Positions 19,501-29,119 are shown, numbered from the stretch's first letter. The stretch: 64,000 bases of DNA from JAIQFF01 sp963788505 (GCA_963788505.1 CAWBGY010000009.1:620001-684000), one strand, 5' to 3'. Notes: generated by a model not told the origin, from the sequence alone. Program-made: numbers and translations.

Positions 19501-20222
19501 CTACCCATCACGTGAGCTTCGAAGGCAGTTACACCCTTTCCAAACTGACTGATGACTCATCGGTGGGTGCGAATGCGTTTGTCGGCACCCTCAACAATGG
19601 GAACCCGCAACAACTGGACAATTTGAAGGCGGAACATGGAATCAGCGCCAACGACACACCGCAACGGCTGGCGGCAGCAGTCATCGTCCAATTGCCCATC
19701 GGGCGGAAAGAGTGGATCGGCGGCAATATGAATCGTATTCTGGACGCTATCGTGGGCGGATGGTCGATCTCGACCCTGATCACGGAGCAATCCGGCCAAC
19801 CGCTGGCAATTCCCATGGCCAATTCACGGCTGACCGATGGGAACCAGCGCCCCAACGTGCTATGCGGCGGCGGCGTGGGGATCAGTTCCAACCAGGCAGC
19901 CATCCACCAGGTCCCGTACTTGAACATTGATTGCTTCGCCGATCCCGGCGATCAGACTCCAGGGGACGCTCCGCGATATTTTTCTGGCCTGAGAACCGAC
20001 GGCATTCACAATTTGGATGTGAGTCTCTACAAAGAGTTCGTACCTAAGGAGGGAATGAGTCTGCAGCTGCGCGCGGACGTTTTCAATTCCACGAATACCC
20101 CGCGCTTTGCGTCTCCCGACACGGGCTACGATCCCGGCAACACAGACTTCGGCATCATCAGTTTGACCGCGCCTGGCTATACGCCACGCAGAATCCAGTA
20201 TGGCGTCCGGTTCGAGTTCTAG
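16572..20222 (+). CDS. Oar-like TonB-dependent receptor
   Basis: About 1216 residues, an outer-membrane TonB-dependent transporter of the acidobacterial Oar type. ATG 16572 has GGAGG seven bases upstream and gives a signal peptide ending LLFAQ. A carboxypeptidase-regulatory-like domain follows (VRGVVTDATGAVVRDAKV, about 34-115), then the plug (DIPLPGRNFFGLTFL; FVSNGQRNATAEVRIDG; EFKVQNNSFSAEFG) and a long barrel ending VRFEF. It is the last gene of the presumed galactoside region and follows the agaS-like remnant. The preceding ~220 bp (16350-16571) shows no clear promoter. Cargo unknown; oligosaccharide uptake is inferred from context. Confidence 0.93.
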   Translation: MHRMARMSRWILVACLSAGSVGLLFAQGSYRAQVRGVVTDATGAVVRDAKVTITDAGTNISNTARTDDKGSYFFTGLRPSTYSVKVAVAGFRSAERLGVVLAVDQETTINFALTPGAVTTTVEVNAARPLMDTGNSTLGTEVTSQYIKDIPLPGRNFFGLTFLSGGVTEAAGSGTQDNYPAGTNFVSNGQRNATAEVRIDGSLISAPEQGEGATSNVYYEPSVEVIQEFKVQNNSFSAEFGNNGGTVVNMVLKSGTNAFHGSGWWFGQRAGTDARDFFNPAPNGRPNHARDQYGFSLGGPIRKNRTFFFFDLEKVRDDEPINIVASVPMNGMFPGTSNERIGDFSAAATPIYDPISCSPDCSTRSQVPGNIINGGEIDPIGQAIINLYPQPNLPGEFNNFRLATLSHAPDYQFDIKLDHQISDSNRVSGRYSRSHSRYSTPTILGDGDFNDGVTSDPVTAQNGSFEYTWTLSPRIIWTNHFAVDRVREAETTNLPSLTSVGLPTVLEANGLDRMPTIQMTGASPWTSLYDQCCLNTTFAHTLYSYSSQLVVSKGSHLMKIGGEQRIFFNNFFQPPYPTGLLNFTDYVTSPFPDSETDINGNPTGNPFASLLFGYSDNINGGDNGVSSINIYPAVATKSKETGFYFQDDWKVNEKLTLNLGLRYEWSTPYTERNNQLQFSDFAGSSNMSIDLSSGGQTPGLGTVALNGITLFPSSGMRSVPVYRKNFGPRLGFAYQLDSNTVVRGGAGIYYGMSVATNFQYPGTAFRKSATMFFTLDDFNTMAPGTSLADPFPGGLTGPQGKQYGPLAEWGYGNGNDLGTTAGRNADIYQWNLGIQRLLPSQIVIGVDYSANRSIHLPWGGYSSTRNRDFISSSLLAQISAQQHALDPACDADGCVSNYLQTGVANPFCSLFGGGASCSYNAGPAIFNEPNSNYGQATLPRVNLLRPYPQFDGDFEALPLLEASSWYNSIQIRFQKRTTHHVSFEGSYTLSKLTDDSSVGANAFVGTLNNGNPQQLDNLKAEHGISANDTPQRLAAAVIVQLPIGRKEWIGGNMNRILDAIVGGWSISTLITEQSGQPLAIPMANSRLTDGNQRPNVLCGGGVGISSNQAAIHQVPYLNIDCFADPGDQTPGDAPRYFSGLRTDGIHNLDVSLYKEFVPKEGMSLQLRADVFNSTNTPRFASPDTGYDPGNTDFGIISLTAPGYTPRRIQYGVRFEF

Positions 20223-20458
20223 ACTCAAGAGATGGCTGGACACTCGCCTCCTTGCGGCAAAGATGGCAGGCAGAGTCGGCATTCTACCTTCGGAAAGTCC
20301 GCGGTTGCCAAACCGCTCGCATGGCAAGTTTATGGCGCCGACAAGCGTTCCCCAGTGCTCTGCCAAAGGTGGCTGCCAGTGCCGTTGAATGTCAATCCGT
20401 TACCCTAAATGTGACCTTGACACGGACTTGCCAGTAGCGAGCGTTAGCGATCGCCGGC

Positions 20459-21946
20459 TCAGAAGCTGTAGGAAATCCCGCCTAAAGGCACGACCTTGGC
20501 GCGCAGGCCGCTGTCATTCAGTTTGAAGAGAACGTTGCCCGTAGCCACCAGGTTCCGGAACAGGCGCACCTTGCCGCCGACTGACGCGTCCACCACGCTT
20601 ATGTCAGTGTTTGCCTTGAGGGTGGAAGTAGGGATGGGATTGCCTGGAGTGACGACCGCGCAATCGGAATCATTGCAGGCCCCGAAGTCGTCCAGGTGTC
20701 CGGAGAGCAGTTGCGAAGCTTCGAATATGCGTTGACCATAGAGGTCAAAGGCTGCCGTGAAGCGCTTAGTGACGGCGATATCGGCGCCGGCCACATACAG
20801 AAAGCGGGACGGAAGCCCGCTTTTGGTGTTGGTCGGAACCGCCACAAAATCCCCGTAGAGAAGGGAATTCCCGTTCAGTTCATAGCCTACGGAGGCATGG
20901 GGCGAGATCCGGCCCTTGTAGGAAAAAACTAGAAATGGCTTCAGGCCCAGCGCCCCGGAGCCAAGGAAGTTCTCTTCATCCCCGGTGGGCAGGCGCGCAT
21001 CGAGGCCGGCAGCCCACCCCACCCGTTCTCCCGAGTAGAACTGATATTTGGCGCGAAGGATTACGTCGCCCAGGCCCGTCACACTCCTGGAGTCGGAGAA
21101 GACGGCATCAAAGCAAGGCGCCGCCGGGCAATTGGGTACGCTTGTGGTTGGGGGCTGTGGGGCCTGTGCCATTTCGGGTACAAAGAAATTGAAGCGATCG
21201 ACCGCATATGGAGGCTGTGGGGCGAAGGAATTGGGTACGATCGTGGCCTTGGCCACCACGCTCATTCTGACGTTCGAAAAAGGCAGAGCGGCCGAGATCT
21301 CCAGGTGTTGGGTCAGGCCGTAACTCAAATAGAAAATATACTGATGCACCCGCAGGTCGATGTTGTAGTCGGTCTTGACAAAGTCACGCACAAAACATGG
21401 GCTGCCGTTGTAGGAGCCGTCGGCAGGGAAACCCGTTGTGTTGCATGCTGGCGTATCGAAGGCGGGAGGAATAAGGGCCGCCGGAACTGGATTGGAGTGG
21501 AAACTAAGCGGGATATCGTCCAACTTGTGGCCGTCGATGGAATCGAAGTTAAAGTACTGATAGCTGAAGCCGACGAAGAATTTGTGCGGGCCGATGGTGG
21601 ACGCCTGCTCGCCAAAGATCGGACCCAGACTCTGGTCGGTAGAGGGAATGAATGTTTTCAACGTCGAGTCATACGCGAAAGTGATGCCGGAGGATGGAGA
21701 GGCGATGGGAAGTTGCGAGAGGCGAGTGCCCACCGCCTGCGTAATCGGTTTGATGTTGGGAAAGGGCCGGTTATCCAGAATGCCAAACAATGCGTAGTCG
21801 AAGCCGGACGAGCCCAGCGCTTGCGGAAGCATGCATAAGAGTTTGCGGCTGCCCACCCCGTTCAGCGGGCATACCGACTGCGCCCCGGCGACATTCGGGG
21901 CAAGGATCAGCAGTGCCAAAGCACAAAGCAGAGCAGTGGTACGCAC
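20459..21946 (-). CDS. Outer-membrane beta-barrel protein (phenol MetA-type family)
   Basis: About 495 residues. I chose GTG 21946 because GGGGAG lies just upstream and it gives a signal peptide ending NVAGAQS; an upstream in-frame GTG at 21979 adds 11 residues. The mature protein alternates polar and hydrophobic residues in beta-strands. It contains TGLGDVILRAKYQF and LDARLPTGDEENFLGSG, typical of the MetA-pathway/'transporter' barrel family, and ends SYSF, as outer-membrane proteins do. It lies between a TonB receptor gene, convergent across a 236-bp gap (20223-20458) with nothing recognisable, and the divergent alpha-glucuronidase. It may pass small aromatic or sugar compounds; this is inference. 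Confidence 0.75.
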   Translation of the reverse strand: MRTTALLCALALLILAPNVAGAQSVCPLNGVGSRKLLCMLPQALGSSGFDYALFGILDNRPFPNIKPITQAVGTRLSQLPIASPSSGITFAYDSTLKTFIPSTDQSLGPIFGEQASTIGPHKFFVGFSYQYFNFDSIDGHKLDDIPLSFHSNPVPAALIPPAFDTPACNTTGFPADGSYNGSPCFVRDFVKTDYNIDLRVHQYIFYLSYGLTQHLEISAALPFSNVRMSVVAKATIVPNSFAPQPPYAVDRFNFFVPEMAQAPQPPTTSVPNCPAAPCFDAVFSDSRSVTGLGDVILRAKYQFYSGERVGWAAGLDARLPTGDEENFLGSGALGLKPFLVFSYKGRISPHASVGYELNGNSLLYGDFVAVPTNTKSGLPSRFLYVAGADIAVTKRFTAAFDLYGQRIFEASQLLSGHLDDFGACNDSDCAVVTPGNPIPTSTLKANTDISVVDASVGGKVRLFRNLVATGNVLFKLNDSGLRAKVVPLGGISYSF

Positions 21947-22144
21947 TTTTCGGTCTCCCCAAGCTGAGGAATTGTACACTAAGCACCTTCCGCCTATGTC
22001 AATTGGGAGTTAATTCGCCTCGGGTCGTCAATCCTCGGCAGATCGGGCCAGTTTGTGAGCGGCTTCACCTTAACAAGTCACGACGCCTGCGGCGTTTCTG
22101 CATCGGCTAAAGCCGAAGGTCATGCTAGATTTCCTCCTGGACTC

Positions 22145-24667
22145 ATGAATTGCTGCCTGCACATAGGAATCCTGGCGGCCCTGGTGCTCGGAGGCGTAAC
22201 CGCGCCGGCGCTGCAGGGTGACGCCGGGGCGGACGCGTGGTTGCGTTATGCACCCCTGGAAACCGTGGCGCGCGCGAAATACGATGCGCTTCCAGCCGCG
22301 GTAGTAGTTCTGGGAGATTCCGCCGTGCTCGCCTCGGCCCAGGACGAGATGGTCCGTGGAATCACGGGAATGCTGGGCAGATCTCTGCGGAGGGAGCAAG
22401 CTATCCGGGAAAGGGCGATTCTTCTTGGGACACTTTCCGCGATCCATAACATAGCCCCCGAATTCGAGCCGCCCCGGCCACTTGGGGCAGATGGTTTCTT
22501 ACTCGCGCACGCGCAGGTTCGCGGTTTCGATTGCCTGATTGTCACGGCGACGACGGCGCGGGGCGTTCTGTACGGCGTGTTCGCACTGCTGAGCAAAATC
22601 GCTCGCAACGAACGCCTCGCGACTCTGAACCAGGAGGAAGGACCCGATGTCCGGATTCGCTGGGTCGATCAATGGGACAACTTGAACGGCACCATCGAAC
22701 GCGGCTACGCAGGCCCATCGATCTTCTTCGAGAATGGCGCTGTCCGCGCGGGTTTGACGCGAGCCGGGCAATACGCGCGCTTGCTGGCTTCAGTCGGCAT
22801 CAACGGGTGCACGATCAACAATGTGAATGCCGATCCCCGAATGATTGACGACAGTTTTATTGCGCAACTGGCCCGCATCGCGGACGTCTTTCGCCCCTGG
22901 GGAGTGCAACTGGCTGTGTCCGTCGATCTGGGTAGTCCGAAGACTACGGGAGGTCTGGATACTTTTGATCCGTTGGATCCACGGGTGGCCGAATGGTGGA
23001 AAGCCAAGGTCAGCAGGATTTACCAGCAGATTCCGGACTTCGGCGGGTTCGTGGTCAAGGCAGATTCAGAGGGCCGCGCCGGTCCTTCCTCGTACGGCCG
23101 AACGCCGGCTGATGCGGCCAATGTGATTGCGCGCGCTCTCCGCCCGCACGGAGGCATACTTTTTTATCGCGCTTTCGTGTATGACCATCACCTGGACTGG
23201 CGAAACCTGAAGAACGATCGCGCCCGGGCCGCTTACGACATCTTCCATCCACTCGACGGAAAATTCGACGACAACGTCATTATTCAGATCAAGTATGGTC
23301 CCATTGATTTTCAGGCCCGCGAACCCGTCTCGCCGCTTTTTGGCGGACTGGAGAAGACGAACCAGGGCATCGAACTGCAAATCACGCAGGAATACACGGG
23401 GCAGCAGCGGCACCTTTGCTTTCTGCCGCCCATGTGGAAAGAAATTCTGGATTTCGACCTGCGCGTGAACGGGCGCAACACTCCGGTCAAGGATATGGTC
23501 GCGGGCAAGATCTTCCACCGTCCCACAGGCGCCTTCGTCGGAGTGGCGAACGTCGGCATGGATGCGAACTGGCTCGGGCATCCACTTGCCATGGCCAATC
23601 TCTACGGATTCGGTCGCCTGGCGTGGAATCCCAATCTCAGCGCGGATGCCATCGCAGAAGAGTGGACCCGGCTGACATTTGGCAACGATCCGAAAGTGGT
23701 GAAAACGATCACTGACCTGCAACTTGAGTCCTGGCCCACGTATGTGAGCTATACCGGTCCATTGGGCGCGCAGACGCTGACCGATATTCTGGGAAGCCAC
23801 TACGGACCGGGGATCGAATCCTCCGAGCGCAATGGGTGGGGTCAATGGCATCGCGCTGACCACCAGGGAATCGGCATGGATCGAACCGTGGCCACCGGCA
23901 CCGGTTTCGTCGGACAATACTCTCCCGCCGTTCAACATCTATATGAGACAGCAAAAACCACGCCGGACGATCTGCTGTTATTTTTTCATCACGTTCCGTA
24001 TACCTACGTACTGCATTCGGGCAAGACCGTGATTCAGCATATCTACGACTCCCACTATGAGGGCGCAGCCCGGGCAGCGGATTTTGTACGGCAATGGAAA
24101 TCTCTGGAGCACTCCATCGACGACCAACGGTATGCCGAGGTCCTGGCCCGGCTGGAATATCAGGCAGGGCACGCCATCGTCTGGCGGGATGCCATCTGCA
24201 ACTGGTTTTTCCGGGCGTCCGGAATTCCCGATGCGAAGGGGCGCGTGGGAAATCATCCGGACCGGGTCGAGGCGGAAAGCATGCACCTCCAGGGATTCAC
24301 GCCCATCGATGTGGACCCCTGGGAAGACGCTTCCGGAGGTAAAGCGATTGCATGCGAGAAAGTGTCGGGCTGCGCGGCTACATTCCGTTTCGACCGCGCC
24401 GCCGGAAAATACGAAATGGATGTGCGCTATTTCGACCAGAACAACGGCGTATCGAAGTTCCGCGTTCTGGTGGATGATCGACCGGTGGATGAATGGGTTG
24501 CCGACGATCACCTTCCCGCCGTCAAGCCGGGCGGCGACTCTTCCACCTGGCGTAGAATTCCCGGGCTGGCACTTCGTCCCGGGGACGAGATCCGCATTGA
24601 AGGATTTCCGGATGGCCAGGAGCATGCCGCTCTGGATTACATTGAGTTGCATGCCGTACCCAAATGA
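22145..24667 (+). CDS. aguA: GH67 alpha-glucuronidase
   Basis: About 840 residues. It releases (4-O-methyl)glucuronic acid from glucuronoxylan fragments. All three catalytic acids are present with family spacing: Glu309 in VVKADSEG (acid), Asp388 in IDFQAREP and Glu416 in TQEYTGQQ (base pair). Their spacing of 79 and 28 residues equals that of Geobacillus AguA E285/D364/E392 as I remember it. Also GH67-typical: WVDQWDNLNGTIERGY. Start 22145 gives a short signal-like hydrophobic segment; there is no clear ribosome site, and a GTG at 22055 would add 30 residues. The CE15 esterase gene follows after 31 bp, so the two probably form an operon for glucuronoxylan or lignin-carbohydrate breakdown. 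Confidence 0.95.
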   Translation: MNCCLHIGILAALVLGGVTAPALQGDAGADAWLRYAPLETVARAKYDALPAAVVVLGDSAVLASAQDEMVRGITGMLGRSLRREQAIRERAILLGTLSAIHNIAPEFEPPRPLGADGFLLAHAQVRGFDCLIVTATTARGVLYGVFALLSKIARNERLATLNQEEGPDVRIRWVDQWDNLNGTIERGYAGPSIFFENGAVRAGLTRAGQYARLLASVGINGCTINNVNADPRMIDDSFIAQLARIADVFRPWGVQLAVSVDLGSPKTTGGLDTFDPLDPRVAEWWKAKVSRIYQQIPDFGGFVVKADSEGRAGPSSYGRTPADAANVIARALRPHGGILFYRAFVYDHHLDWRNLKNDRARAAYDIFHPLDGKFDDNVIIQIKYGPIDFQAREPVSPLFGGLEKTNQGIELQITQEYTGQQRHLCFLPPMWKEILDFDLRVNGRNTPVKDMVAGKIFHRPTGAFVGVANVGMDANWLGHPLAMANLYGFGRLAWNPNLSADAIAEEWTRLTFGNDPKVVKTITDLQLESWPTYVSYTGPLGAQTLTDILGSHYGPGIESSERNGWGQWHRADHQGIGMDRTVATGTGFVGQYSPAVQHLYETAKTTPDDLLLFFHHVPYTYVLHSGKTVIQHIYDSHYEGAARAADFVRQWKSLEHSIDDQRYAEVLARLEYQAGHAIVWRDAICNWFFRASGIPDAKGRVGNHPDRVEAESMHLQGFTPIDVDPWEDASGGKAIACEKVSGCAATFRFDRAAGKYEMDVRYFDQNNGVSKFRVLVDDRPVDEWVADDHLPAVKPGGDSSTWRRIPGLALRPGDEIRIEGFPDGQEHAALDYIELHAVPK

Positions 24668-24698
24668 GAAGTGCTGCCGAGGCTAATAGATTCCACTC

Positions 24699-25958
24699 AT
24701 GAAGAAACGCCGCTACTGCTGGGTCATTGCTGCCATGCTCATGGGCGTCAGTGCGAGCGCCCAAAGTCCCCGCGCCAATTACGACGAATCCCAGGTGGGC
24801 ACCTACGTGCTTCCCGATCCCCTGGTGTTCAACAACGGTCAGCCGGTTCGCAGCGCGCGAGACTGGCAGCGACGGCGTGGAGAAATTGTCGAGCTTTTCG
24901 AAGCCAACGTGTTCGGCCGCAGCCCGAAACCGAAACGCACCACCTTCAAGGTGTTTGATGTCGACAAGACGGCGCTCGGCGGAAGGGCAGTCCGCAAACA
25001 GGTAACCATCTACTTTTCGACCAAGAAGAATGGGCCGAGGGCCGATTTGCTGATTTACACGCCGGCCGGCGCGAGCAAGCCGGTTCCGATATTCCTCACT
25101 CTGAATTTTTGGGGGAACCAAGCGGTCATCAACGATCCCGGCATCAGGTTGCCCACCATCTGGGACCCGAAGACCCATGTGCGACAGCAGGCTAGCGAAG
25201 CATCGCGAGGGAAAGACACCGAATTTGAAGTCGAAAAAACCCTGGCGCGGGGTTATGGCTTCGCGACTATCTGCTACCAGAACATCGAGCCGGACTTTAA
25301 AGGCGGATACGTGGACGGCATCCGCCCATTGTTTTTCAAGCCCGGACAGAGCGAACCAGCGGCGGATGATTGGGGCGCGATCGGGGCGTGGGCCTACGGT
25401 TTAAGCCGCGCCATGGACTATCTGGAGAAGGATAAAGAGGTTGACGCCAGGCGCGTGGCGATCATGGGCCATTCGCGCCTGGGCAAGACAGTCCTCTGGG
25501 CCGGCGCGCTGGATCGGCGCTTTGCCATGGTGATCTCAAGTTGTTCGGGCGAAGGCGGGGCTTCACTCTACCGGCGCAAGTATGGAGAGATGATCGCCAA
25601 TCTCGTCGGTGCGTTTCCTTATTGGCTCAGCATCAGCTTCGAAAAATTTGTGGGTCACTCCGACCAACTCCCGGTGGATGCACACGAGTTGATCGCACTG
25701 ATCGCGCCGCGTCCGGTTTATGTGACCGGCGCTGAGGATGATCGCTGGGGCGATCCCAAGGGCGAGTTTCTCGCCGGCGTTGCCGCGGGGCCGGTCTTCC
25801 GGTTGCTGGGAGCACGGGGATTGGGGACGGACCAGATGCCGCCACTGAACCAGCCGATCATGCACACGGTGGCCTTTCACATCCGCACCGGCAAACACGC
25901 GGTCACAGCCTTCGACTGGGACCAATTTCTCACTTTTGCCGATATGCATTTGCGATGA
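24699..25958 (+). CDS. CE15 glucuronoyl methylesterase
   Basis: 419 residues, predicted secreted (signal peptide ending VSASAQ). Alpha/beta hydrolase that cleaves esters between glucuronic acid on xylan and lignin alcohols. The CE15 signature GHSRLGK holds the nucleophile Ser259. SSCSGEGGAS supplies the acid Glu285, and the catalytic His is probably His400 in TGKHAVTAFDW. TFLTLNFWGN forms the oxyanion-side strand typical of bacterial CE15. It follows the GH67 gene by 31 bp. The pair removes the glucuronoyl-lignin ester and then the glucuronic acid branch. It converges with the CRTAC1 gene; the 63-bp gap holds nothing I can name. Confidence 0.92.
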   Translation: MKKRRYCWVIAAMLMGVSASAQSPRANYDESQVGTYVLPDPLVFNNGQPVRSARDWQRRRGEIVELFEANVFGRSPKPKRTTFKVFDVDKTALGGRAVRKQVTIYFSTKKNGPRADLLIYTPAGASKPVPIFLTLNFWGNQAVINDPGIRLPTIWDPKTHVRQQASEASRGKDTEFEVEKTLARGYGFATICYQNIEPDFKGGYVDGIRPLFFKPGQSEPAADDWGAIGAWAYGLSRAMDYLEKDKEVDARRVAIMGHSRLGKTVLWAGALDRRFAMVISSCSGEGGASLYRRKYGEMIANLVGAFPYWLSISFEKFVGHSDQLPVDAHELIALIAPRPVYVTGAEDDRWGDPKGEFLAGVAAGPVFRLLGARGLGTDQMPPLNQPIMHTVAFHIRTGKHAVTAFDWDQFLTFADMHLR

Positions 25959-26021
25959 CGGGCGGCTGGTGGGACGGCAGTTTCTTTGGTCGCAAGCGGA
26001 AGCGGGTGAGAGAGTCAGGTG

Positions 26022-27908
26022 TCACCTGATTTCGCGCAGAGGTTTCCCTTCTTCGACCGTGACGATTCGGTCGACTTTTGGGACCGCGATCTGCTGCTTC
26101 AACCCGCTGGGCCAGTCGATCTCGATCTTGTCTACGGTCGTGGCGGCACCCAAGCCGAAGTGCACTCGTTGGTCAGAACTCGAGCCGTAACTTCCGCCGC
26201 TGAAAACATCGGCCCGTTGTCGCACTCCAGCCGCCGTGAGAAAGACTTTCGCTCCTATTGCGTCGCGCGGACTCTTGGCTCCGCCAATGAGTTTGAGCGT
26301 CAACCAGTGATTACCGTTCTTGAGCACATTGCGCAGAAGCGTGGGCGGAGAGTCAACGTCATTGATGACCACGTCAATGTGGCCGTCGTTGAAGAGGTCG
26401 CCGAACGCAGCTCCGCGACCGGTAATGACGTCCGCCAGGCCGCTGCCGGTGGCGGGAGGGACCTCCCTGAATTTCGAGCCATCGAGATTGCGGAACAGCT
26501 GCGGCCGTTCCGCCCAGGTCGTGCCCCAATCCTGGCGGTCCACTTCGGGGTAGACGTGCCCATTGACGACAAAAATATCGAGCCAGCCGTCATTGTCGAA
26601 ATCAAGAAAACCGGTGCCCCAAGCCAGAAAAGGAACGGTGGGATCGGCCAGCCCGGCCCCGTAGGTGACATCAGAAAAATTGCCGCCGCCGTCATTCCGG
26701 TAAAGGGTTTTGTAGTCATCCGAAAAAGTCGTAGTGAAGAAATCCACTTTGCCATCGTGGTTGTAATCGCCCACAGCGATGCCCATGGAGGCCTGTTCGC
26801 GCCCGTCCTCGCTGAGCGCGAATCCTGATCCGTAGCTCACATCTTCGAAGGTGCCGTCATGCCGATTGCGGTAGAGATAGTTCGGCGTGGAGTCATTGGC
26901 CACCAGCAGGTCCACCCATCCGTCGTCATCGACATCGACAAAGACGGCGGCCAGGCCGTAGTAGCCGTCGGGGTCGGAAACACCGGCCTTGACGCTGACG
27001 TCGGTAAACGTGCCATCGCCGTTGTTGTGGAACAGATGGTCGCGCTCTCCAGGCAGGCCCCGGGGCCCGCACATCACGGCGATGCCGCGAAACTGGCAAA
27101 AATTGGGCGGGATACTGCCTTGTCCCGCGATCGGCGGATGATCGGCGTCGAACTTCACATACCCGGGGACAAATAAATCGAGCCTGCCGTCGTGGTCATA
27201 GTCGCCCCAGGTCGGTCCGGTGGACCAGCCGCCGAGGGTCACGCCTGCTTTCTCCGCAACGTCGGTAAATGTTCCGTCGTGATTATTGTGATAAAGGCGG
27301 TTCTTGCCATAGTTCGCCACGTAGATGTCGGGCCAACCATCGTTGTCGTAATCGCCCACGGCCACGCCGAATCCCCAACGCTGATTGCCGACGCCGGCTT
27401 TGTCCGTGACATCGGTAAAGGTCCCATCGTGATTGTTGTGAAAAAGCATGGCCCGAGGCGGACTTTCTTTTCCCTGCACCGCCGCGAGCGTGGAACCGTT
27501 CAGAAGATAAATGTCGAGCCAACCGTCGTTGTCGTAGTCGAGCAGGGCAACGCCGGACCCGGGAGTCTCGATGATCGAACGTTTTTCGGGCGTGCCGGAG
27601 CGATGATGGAAGCTTTCCAGGCCGGCTTTTTTGGTGATGTCCTCGAACACGATCGGAGCGTTGTCCACGAACCCGCCGGCTGTGATCGGGCGGGACTTGG
27701 AGTCCTTGACCGCTGGATGCGCAGCGCCGGTCGATACTCCCATGCCCTGGGATAATTCGGTTTTCTTCTCGTGATCCGGGTGGGTGCCCTGCTGGCCGAC
27801 GACCGGGGAGGCAAGAAATATGGTGGCCAATAGAAACAGTAGCCGGGTTACCGCGACAGACAGGGTCGCGCTGTAGGGTTTGTAGTGTTGTCCGCTCCGC
27901 AAGATCAC
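26022..27908 (-). CDS. CRTAC1-family FG-GAP/ASPIC-UnbV protein
   Basis: About 628 residues from GTG 27908; the frame is open to 28127, but no earlier start gives a signal peptide at the N-terminus. A hydrophobic secretion signal ends near SPVVGQ. Then follow at least six FG-GAP/VCBS repeats, each with a Ca-binding DxDxDGxxD loop (DYDNDGWLDIYL, DFDNDGWLDIFV) and an associated TFTDVTDKAGV strand. Together they form a seven-bladed propeller. The C-terminal ASPIC/UnbV domain has RDAIGAKVF, GSYGSSSDQRVHFGLG and IDWPSG. Such proteins are extracellular, abundant in Acidobacteriota, often near TPR proteins and TonB receptors, and of unknown function. Here a TonB receptor remnant and a TPR gene lie next to it. 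Confidence 0.88.
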   Translation of the reverse strand: MILRSGQHYKPYSATLSVAVTRLLFLLATIFLASPVVGQQGTHPDHEKKTELSQGMGVSTGAAHPAVKDSKSRPITAGGFVDNAPIVFEDITKKAGLESFHHRSGTPEKRSIIETPGSGVALLDYDNDGWLDIYLLNGSTLAAVQGKESPPRAMLFHNNHDGTFTDVTDKAGVGNQRWGFGVAVGDYDNDGWPDIYVANYGKNRLYHNNHDGTFTDVAEKAGVTLGGWSTGPTWGDYDHDGRLDLFVPGYVKFDADHPPIAGQGSIPPNFCQFRGIAVMCGPRGLPGERDHLFHNNGDGTFTDVSVKAGVSDPDGYYGLAAVFVDVDDDGWVDLLVANDSTPNYLYRNRHDGTFEDVSYGSGFALSEDGREQASMGIAVGDYNHDGKVDFFTTTFSDDYKTLYRNDGGGNFSDVTYGAGLADPTVPFLAWGTGFLDFDNDGWLDIFVVNGHVYPEVDRQDWGTTWAERPQLFRNLDGSKFREVPPATGSGLADVITGRGAAFGDLFNDGHIDVVINDVDSPPTLLRNVLKNGNHWLTLKLIGGAKSPRDAIGAKVFLTAAGVRQRADVFSGGSYGSSSDQRVHFGLGAATTVDKIEIDWPSGLKQQIAVPKVDRIVTVEEGKPLREIR

Positions 27909-28199
27909 CAATTTTTGTTCCTGGCGGCCGGGGTTAGTTCCCGTCCGATCTAGAAATTCCTGCTCGTGGCCATAGTAAAACGTATGTCCCTGTGCTTCAT
28001 GCGGATCTCCGGCGGGGTCACCCTCGCGCAAAGGGTTTTGAGCAAAAGCGATGGAGTATAGCATCGTGAACGTCCACGGTGGCACCAGCCGGTTCCCGGG
28101 TTGCCAACCGACCGGGGCCCTCCGCATTGTCTGGTAATCGCAGTGGGCGGCGCAACACCCGCTTAGCCCGCACGGAAGCCCGCGCTCCAGCGAAGGTGG

Positions 28200-28956
28200 C
28201 CGAGCTGCGGTTCAATACTTACGGTTTCAACCTCGGCGGTGAGGCTCCCTTCTGGAAGAGTCATCCCACATTCTTCTTCTACAACATGGAATGGCGCAGC
28301 CTGATTCAAGGGCAGACACTCAATCAGACGGTTCCATTGCCCAGCACCTACGGTTTCGAATCCCTACAGCTACTCCTACGATAACGGGCCGTCGAATTTG
28401 GATCGCAGGCATATCGCCTTCGTCAATTTCATCTACGGCATCCCGTTCTTGAGGGATAGTTCCAACCGCTTGCTGAAATCCACGATCGGCGGATGGCAGG
28501 TGTCGGGAGTCGTCAGCCTGGTATCGGGGAATCCCCTGAATATCACTGAGGGCGGAATCGCCTACGATGCGGTCGCAGGCACGGGCAACATCAGCAATAC
28601 CCTGCCCAATGCCAACAACCGGCCCAATGTAAATGGTAGCGTCAGCACGCCGCACACCGTGGACAGTTGGTTTGGTACGTCCGCCTTTTCGCCCACGGCC
28701 GCTGGAGAGTTCGGCAATTTTCCGCGCAATTCGGTGTATGGTCCGGGTCGCCAGAACTGGAACGTAGCGTTCTTCAAGAGCTTCGTGTTCAGTGAGTCCC
28801 GGGGCAGCCGTCTCGAACTACGTGCGGAAACCTTTAACACATTCAACCACACCCAGTTGAAAGACGTCAGCACCACGTTCTCGTCCAGCAATTTCGGCGC
28901 GGTCACGACCGCCCATGATCCCAGGGGTCCAGCTGGGCGTGAAACTAATCTTCTAG
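28200..28956 (+). pseudogene. TonB-dependent receptor remnant
   Basis: Starting near 28200 one frame reads LRFNTYGFNLGGEAPFWKSH, the plug/barrel junction of an Oar-like receptor. It breaks near 28365 and resumes in another frame with YSYDNGPSNLDRRHIAFVNF, skipping several hundred barrel residues. A last one-base shift near 28925 is needed to reach the natural C-terminus VQLGVKLIF and its TAG at 28954-28956. The N-terminal domain is missing, and it starts against the 5' region of the CRTAC1 gene. A strong terminator follows at 28993. This is a decayed gene, not functional. Confidence 0.8.
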
Positions 28957-28992
28957 GCAAAAAGCCTTAGAAGTCGTTGTCCCACTCACACA

Positions 28993-29026
28993 ACCCCGTT
29001 CGCATTAAGCGAACGGGGTATTTTTT
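28993..29026 (+). terminator. Strong rho-independent terminator
   Basis: ACCCCGTTCGC (28993-29003) pairs perfectly with GCGAACGGGGT (29009-29019) around the loop ATTAA, followed by A and six T. It ends the decayed TonB receptor gene and isolates the TPR gene downstream. Confidence 0.92.
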
Positions 29027-29119
29027 GTCCCTTCGCTTGTGCCTCTGCGCCGCAATCTCTGAACGACCAGAATGATTGCTTCATCCGCAGGGACTGGCTA
29101 TTCTGAATTCCTGGTACGT

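Noticed and set aside
20223..20458. Possible small gene or terminator between the second TonB receptor and the outer-membrane barrel gene
   Set aside because: Only short frames without a ribosome site and no strong hairpin with a T run could be found.
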